Source of the DNA: Acidimicrobiia bacterium
Lineage (GTDB): Bacteria; Actinomycetota; Acidimicrobiia; Acidimicrobiales; AC-14
Direction: 5' to 3'
Assembly: GCA_019243595.1 (NCBI GenBank)
Contig: JAFAUA010000561.1
Span: forward strand, 1-9,033
DNA length: 9,033 nucleotides
Positions 6,278-9,033 of the stretch are shown piece by piece. Each line of letters starts with the position of its first letter. Position 1 is the stretch's first letter. The position numbers were made by a program, and so were the translations under genes. Under the pieces are notes generated by a model that did not search any database, had not been told where the DNA came from, and was given only the letters and a program-made list of their open reading frames with translations.

Positions 6278-7762
6278 CTAGTCGGCTGCTGGCGCGCGTC
6301 GGCCCGCCAACCAGGCCGCGTGTTGCTTTCCGAGCTCGGTCGCCGGCGGTGCGTCGACCCACGGCCACAGCTCCTCGGAGATCGCCCGCCATGGCGCTTT
6401 GGCGCGCAGCTGTCCGAGCACGGCATAGAGGCCGAGATTGATGCGCTGAAGGATGACGTACGCGGGTGGGACGTTCCCGGAACGCTGGATGCCGGGGCTG
6501 CCGGCGCCGTCGAGCTGAAACAGCTTGCGTGCGATCAGCGACGCGTACTTCTCGTCGAGCACACCCGACTCCTCGTCGAGCGCGAATTGATAGAAGTGGC
6601 GGAAGTAGCCGACGACCTCGTCGTCGGTGAGCGCCGAGTCGTGATGGAGAAAGCCGACGTCCTCGAGCGTTTGCCGGAAGGCAGCGGGGTCGGGATCGAT
6701 GACGATCGTCTCGATGAGGCGCTGCAGGGGATACACCTCTTCTGGTGTCAGGAACTTCACCAGCCCGAAGTCGAGGAACGTGACGCGTCCGCCCGGACGG
6801 AACAGGTAGTTACCGGGATGCGGGTCGCCGTTGAAGACATGCAGGCGCCACATGCTCCCGATGGCAAAGCGGTAGATGGTTTCCGCCGCCAGGTCGCGCT
6901 CCTCCTGGCTCCACTGCTCGGCTTCGTCAAAGCGCACGCCGTCGGCCAGCTCACTGGTGAAGACGCGTCCGGTGCAGTACTCGTCGACCACCGCCGGGAT
7001 GTGGATGAACGGGTGGCCGTCGTAGGCGTCGGCGAAGAAGCGTTGGCTCTCGGCCTCTTTGCGGTAGTCGAGCTCCTCGGTGAGCCGCGACCGGATCTCG
7101 TCGAGGACCGGCCCGGTCTCGAGTCCCGGGAACATCGTGCGCATGCCCGCAAAGAGCATGCCGGCGCTGTTCAGGTCGGACGTGATCGCTTCGTCGACGC
7201 CCGGATACTGGATCTTGACGGCCACCGCTTGGCCTTCGCGTGTGATCGCCCGATGGACCTGGCCGATCGAGGCTGCCGCGATCGGCACCGGATCCCACTC
7301 TGCGAAGAGTCGCTGCGGAGGCGAGCCCAGCTCACGCTCGACGACGCCGGCGGCGAGCTCGCCGCTCATGGGTGGCGCATCCTGCTGCAGCTGGGCCAGC
7401 GCGTCACGCAGCGGTTCGGGCAGGCCTTCGTCGAGATAGCTGAGCATCTGGCCCACCTTCATCATGGCGCCCTTCATGTTCCCGAGCGTCTGCGCGACCT
7501 GTTCTGCGGTGTGCATCTGGTGCTCGAGGTCGAGCTCGGCCCTGCGGGGTTCGGGCGCGAACGCCCGGCGCGCCCGGTGCACCGCGTAGGACGTGCCGAC
7601 CTTGGCGCCCATCCCGGCCATGCGCGCGTTGCGGGCGGCGCGGCCGGTCTGGTGGACGGGCGCGCCCGACGTCGTGTCGTGACCCGCGCCGCGCCGATGC
7701 CGCGCCAGTATCCACCCGAGGACCGCCGCCCCTCCGAAGAGGACGGCGCGCTTCATTTTCAC
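6278..7762 (-). CDS. ABC1/UbiB (AarF/ADCK) family kinase-like protein
   Basis: This 494-residue protein has all the motifs of the UbiB/ADCK atypical kinase family: KxGQ (102-105, KVGQ), the alanine-rich loop AAASIGQVH (162-170), the VAVK lysine (K183), the ExD motif (E230, D232 in ELDYRKEAES), the catalytic NGDPHPGN (311-318, D313) and the DFG (331-333). The family supports quinone or lipid-related metabolism through ATP-dependent conformational activity. A hydrophobic segment at 6-20 followed by RHRRG may anchor the N-terminus in the membrane. The GTG at 7762 overlaps the regulator's stop (GTGA) and has AGGAGGAA (7771-7778) at good spacing, so it is preferred over the ATG two codons later. 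Most relatives contain a similar kinase core; the substrate is unknown. It is the second gene of the leftward unit. Confidence 0.93.
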   Translation of the reverse strand: MKMKRAVLFGGAAVLGWILARHRRGAGHDTTSGAPVHQTGRAARNARMAGMGAKVGTSYAVHRARRAFAPEPRRAELDLEHQMHTAEQVAQTLGNMKGAMMKVGQMLSYLDEGLPEPLRDALAQLQQDAPPMSGELAAGVVERELGSPPQRLFAEWDPVPIAAASIGQVHRAITREGQAVAVKIQYPGVDEAITSDLNSAGMLFAGMRTMFPGLETGPVLDEIRSRLTEELDYRKEAESQRFFADAYDGHPFIHIPAVVDEYCTGRVFTSELADGVRFDEAEQWSQEERDLAAETIYRFAIGSMWRLHVFNGDPHPGNYLFRPGGRVTFLDFGLVKFLTPEEVYPLQRLIETIVIDPDPAAFRQTLEDVGFLHHDSALTDDEVVGYFRHFYQFALDEESGVLDEKYASLIARKLFQLDGAGSPGIQRSGNVPPAYVILQRINLGLYAVLGQLRAKAPWRAISEELWPWVDAPPATELGKQHAAWLAGRRAPAAD

Positions 7763-8829
7763 GCGACGGGTTCCTCCTGGCGGAACGTTCGTCGGTACGC
7801 GGTGGGGGAGGTGCGGACCATGCGCTGGAAATGCTGGCGCAGAGCCGCGGGCGAACCGAAGCCGGCCAGTTCGGCCACGCGGTCGACGGGCTCGTCGGTC
7901 GTCTCCAACAGGCGCTGGGCGAGCAGCACGCGCTGGCGCAGTACCCACTGCATCGGGGTCGTCCCGGTCGTCGCCCGGAACCGTCGGGCGAACGTTCGGG
8001 GGCTCATCGCGCTCCGGCTGGCCAGGTCTTCCACGGTGACGGGCTCATCGAGATGCTCACGGAGCCACGCGATGGTCTCGCCGAAGAGGTCGGCGCCGGG
8101 ACCATCGGGGATCGGGTCGTCGACGTACTGGGCTTGACCGCCGTCGCGGTGAGGCGGCACGACCATGCGCCGGGCGACACCGTTGGCAACGTCGGCGCCG
8201 AAGTCCTTACGCACGACGTGCAGGCACAGGTCGATGCCTGCTGCTGTGCCCGCAGAAGTCAGGACGTTGCCCTCGTCGACGTAGAGCACGCCGGGGTCGA
8301 GCTTCACGTCGGGGAAGCGGGCCGCGAACTCATCGGCGTACGCCCAGTGCGTCGTCGCCCGGCGTCCGTCAAGCAGTCCTGCTTCGGCGAGCTCGAAGGC
8401 GCCGGTGCAGAACGACATGATTCGCGCACCGCGCCGGTGAGCGGCGCGTAGGGCATCGAGCAGGTTTGCCTGATGGGCGGCGTCGCCCTTGTAGCGGGCG
8501 GGGACGATGATGGTGTCGGCCCGGCGCAGGTCGCTGAGGTCGTAGGGCGTGTGGATCTGAAAGCCGACCTCGCTGACGACCGGTCTGCCCTCGACGGCGC
8601 ACACCATGAAGCGGTACCAGGGCACGCCCAGGTCGGAGCGATCGAAGCCGAACACCTCGCACGCCACCGAGAGCTCGAACGGCGAGACGCAGTCGAACGC
8701 GAGAGCAGCGACGGTGTGCCGGCGCCGCTGCTTGCTCAGCGGCCTTCGGCCGGTAATCGAGCCGCCTTCGGCGCCGCCGCTCTCGCTCGAGCGATCACCG
8801 TCGAGCTTCGCTCGCCGCTGTTTGCTCAT
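7759..8829 (-). CDS. AraC-family transcriptional regulator with DJ-1/PfpI-like domain (GlxA/AdpA type)
   Basis: The 356 residues hold an N-terminal DJ-1/PfpI (class I glutamine amidotransferase-like) domain (about 38-205) and a C-terminal AraC/XylS DNA-binding domain (about 250-350), the architecture of GlxA, FtrA and Streptomyces AdpA. The nucleophile-elbow region SFCTGAFELAEAGLLDG (139-155, C141) and TTHW (159-162) are clear; in this class the domain serves for dimerisation or sensing, not catalysis. The first helix-turn-helix spans about 264-289 and includes MSPRTFARRFR, with arginines R278 and R282 four apart as in AdpA's base-reading helix. The second spans about 313-336. Residues 1-30 are an extra low-complexity leader that ends in a repeat of its start (SKQRR). 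The ATG at 8829 lacks a ribosome binding site but fits a leaderless promoter. The upstream region holds TGGC-type sites, so autoregulation is predicted. Confidence 0.9.
   Translation of the reverse strand: MSKQRRAKLDGDRSSESGGAEGGSITGRRPLSKQRRRHTVAALAFDCVSPFELSVACEVFGFDRSDLGVPWYRFMVCAVEGRPVVSEVGFQIHTPYDLSDLRRADTIIVPARYKGDAAHQANLLDALRAAHRRGARIMSFCTGAFELAEAGLLDGRRATTHWAYADEFAARFPDVKLDPGVLYVDEGNVLTSAGTAAGIDLCLHVVRKDFGADVANGVARRMVVPPHRDGGQAQYVDDPIPDGPGADLFGETIAWLREHLDEPVTVEDLASRSAMSPRTFARRFRATTGTTPMQWVLRQRVLLAQRLLETTDEPVDRVAELAGFGSPAALRQHFQRMVRTSPTAYRRTFRQEEPVA
7771..7778 (-). promoter_or_regulatory. Strong ribosome binding site deciding the kinase-like gene's start
   Basis: On the minus strand this reads AGGAGGAA, a near-full match to the anti-Shine-Dalgarno sequence. 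GGAGG ends 10 nt before the GTG at 7762 but 16 nt before the ATG at 7756, so it favours the GTG that overlaps the regulator's stop codon. It lies inside the last codons of the regulator gene. Confidence 0.75.
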
Positions 8830-8838
8830 GGCAGGATT
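8829..8838 (+). promoter_or_regulatory. Single AdpA-type site at the regulator's start codon
   Basis: TGGCAGGATT fits TGGCSNGWWY at 9 of 10 positions and is the same 10-mer as the dyad's right arm but for the last base. It covers the predicted transcription start and part of the -10 element, 35-36 nt from the matching arm, so a bound protein would block the promoter. Confidence 0.5.
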
Positions 8839-8864
8839 CTACTGCATGCCGAAGATTCTGCCAA
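8836..8864 (-). promoter_or_regulatory. Predicted sigma-70-like promoter giving a leaderless regulator mRNA
   Basis: On the minus strand, TTGGCA (8864-8859) and TAGAAT (8841-8836) are separated by exactly 17 nt; each matches the -35/-10 consensus at five of six positions. TAGAAT ends 6 nt before the ATG at 8829, so the expected start of transcription is at or beside the A of ATG. The absence of any ribosome binding site before this ATG agrees with leaderless translation, which is common in Actinobacteria. Confidence 0.6.
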
Positions 8865-8876
8865 TGGCAGGATCTT
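8852..8876. promoter_or_regulatory. 25-bp dyad of two AdpA-type sites, likely operator
   Basis: AAGATTCTGCCA (8852-8863), one central A, then TGGCAGGATCTT (8865-8876): the 12-nt arms are inverted copies with one mismatch. Each arm carries TGGCAGRATC, which fits the Streptomyces AdpA consensus TGGCSNGWWY at 8 (left arm) and 9 (right arm) of 10 positions. The dyad is centred on the -35 element of the regulator's predicted promoter, the expected place for a repressor site. Binding by the adjacent regulator is inference. Confidence 0.6.
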
Positions 8877-8889
8877 GACGGTCATGGTC

Positions 8890-8899
8890 AATCCCGCCA
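8890..8899 (-). promoter_or_regulatory. Exact AdpA-consensus site
   Basis: On the minus strand this reads TGGCGGGATT, matching TGGCSNGWWY at all ten positions. It lies 14 nt beyond the dyad, upstream of both divergent genes, where it could help repress or activate either one. Confidence 0.45.
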
Positions 8900-8935
8900 C
8901 TCGTCGTCTCACACGATCAGGCGCAGGATCGTTGT

Positions 8936-9033
8936 ATGAGCATGTTCGCTGTCTGGTGCGAGAAGCACGGAGCCCGTGTCCTGCTCAGCAGTTCGTCGAT
9001 CCTGACCCTCGCCAACAGTCCGCAGGGGCCAGC
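8936..9033 (+). CDS. Small hypothetical protein, N-terminal part, 3' end outside window
   Basis: An ATG at 8936, with AGGA 7 nt upstream (8925-8928), opens a frame that runs to the window end (32 codons). It begins MSMFAVWCEKHGARVLL (residues 1-17). A WC-x-x-HG-x-x-VLL start followed by a strand-like region and an N-x-x-G segment (29-32 region, here NSPQGP) is familiar from short actinobacterial proteins of about 50-60 residues that end in a CxCG pair and probably bind zinc; the end needed to confirm this is missing. It is transcribed away from the regulator gene and shares its 106-nt upstream region with the AdpA-type sites. No good -10/-35 pair was found for it; TTGACG at 8875-8880 lacks a fitting -10. 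Confidence 0.6.
   Translation, partial: MSMFAVWCEKHGARVLLSSSSILTLANSPQGP

Noticed and set aside
7763..7948. Longer start for the kinase-like gene
   Set aside because: It would overlap the regulator's helix-turn-helix coding region and has no domain content; the GTG at 7762 has a strong ribosome binding site and a 4-nt overlap.
4406..8137. Open frame of 1243 codons on the plus strand
   Set aside because: It lies antisense to four well-supported genes (crotonase, RD-rich protein, kinase-like, regulator). The open frame comes from GC-rich third positions; its translation is low-complexity Arg/Ala/Gly/Ser with no recognisable domain.
8914..8931. CGATC-N8-GATCG inverted repeat before the small gene
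   Set aside because: The arms are only 5 nt and built on the common GATC core; it overlaps the ribosome binding site but such short matches are expected by chance in this GC content.

Overview
The window is about 9 kb of very GC-rich DNA with strong GC bias at third codon positions, GTG as well as ATG starts, and tightly packed, often overlapping genes. The gene families (Mce operon end, Mce-associated protein, DUF4193, AdpA/GlxA-type AraC regulator) point to an actinobacterium. The class cannot be fixed from this sequence; a lineage outside the well-studied Streptomyces and Mycobacterium, such as Acidimicrobiia, is possible but is inference.

Plus strand, 2-4174: the 3' end of an mce operon (last Mce subunit, cut by the window edge, then an Mce-associated membrane protein overlapping it by GTGA). 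A second group follows in the same direction: a DUF4193 zinc-ribbon protein with an extremely acidic N-terminal region, a UspA universal stress protein, a 189-residue protein of unknown function with a Pro/Ala-rich linker, a GNAT acetyltransferase and a Nudix hydrolase. The last three are coupled (0-nt spacing, then ATGA overlap). The only gaps are short (53, 11 and 43 nt); two hold GC hairpins, one of which overlaps the next ribosome binding site.

Minus strand, 8829-4184: a compact four-gene unit, read right to left. It holds an AraC-family regulator with a DJ-1/PfpI-like domain (GlxA/AdpA type), an ABC1/UbiB-type kinase-like protein (GTGA overlap), a 436-residue protein of unknown function with an Arg/Asp/Gly-rich centre and a poly-proline tail (10-nt gap), and an enoyl-CoA hydratase/isomerase (8-nt gap). 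It converges on the Nudix gene with 9 nt between stop codons and a small palindrome there.

The most informative non-coding part is the 106-nt divergent intergenic region at 8830-8935. It carries four copies, in both orientations, of a TGGC-type element that fits the Streptomyces AdpA consensus (TGGCSNGWWY) at 8 to 10 of 10 positions. Two form a near-perfect 25-bp dyad. They overlap a good sigma-70-like promoter (TTGGCA-N17-TAGAAT) placed so that transcription would start at the ATG of the regulator, giving a leaderless mRNA. This predicts autoregulation of the regulator and its operon, possibly with shared control of the divergent small gene at 8936, which runs off the window. No RNA genes, insertion sequences, CRISPR arrays or phage genes were seen.
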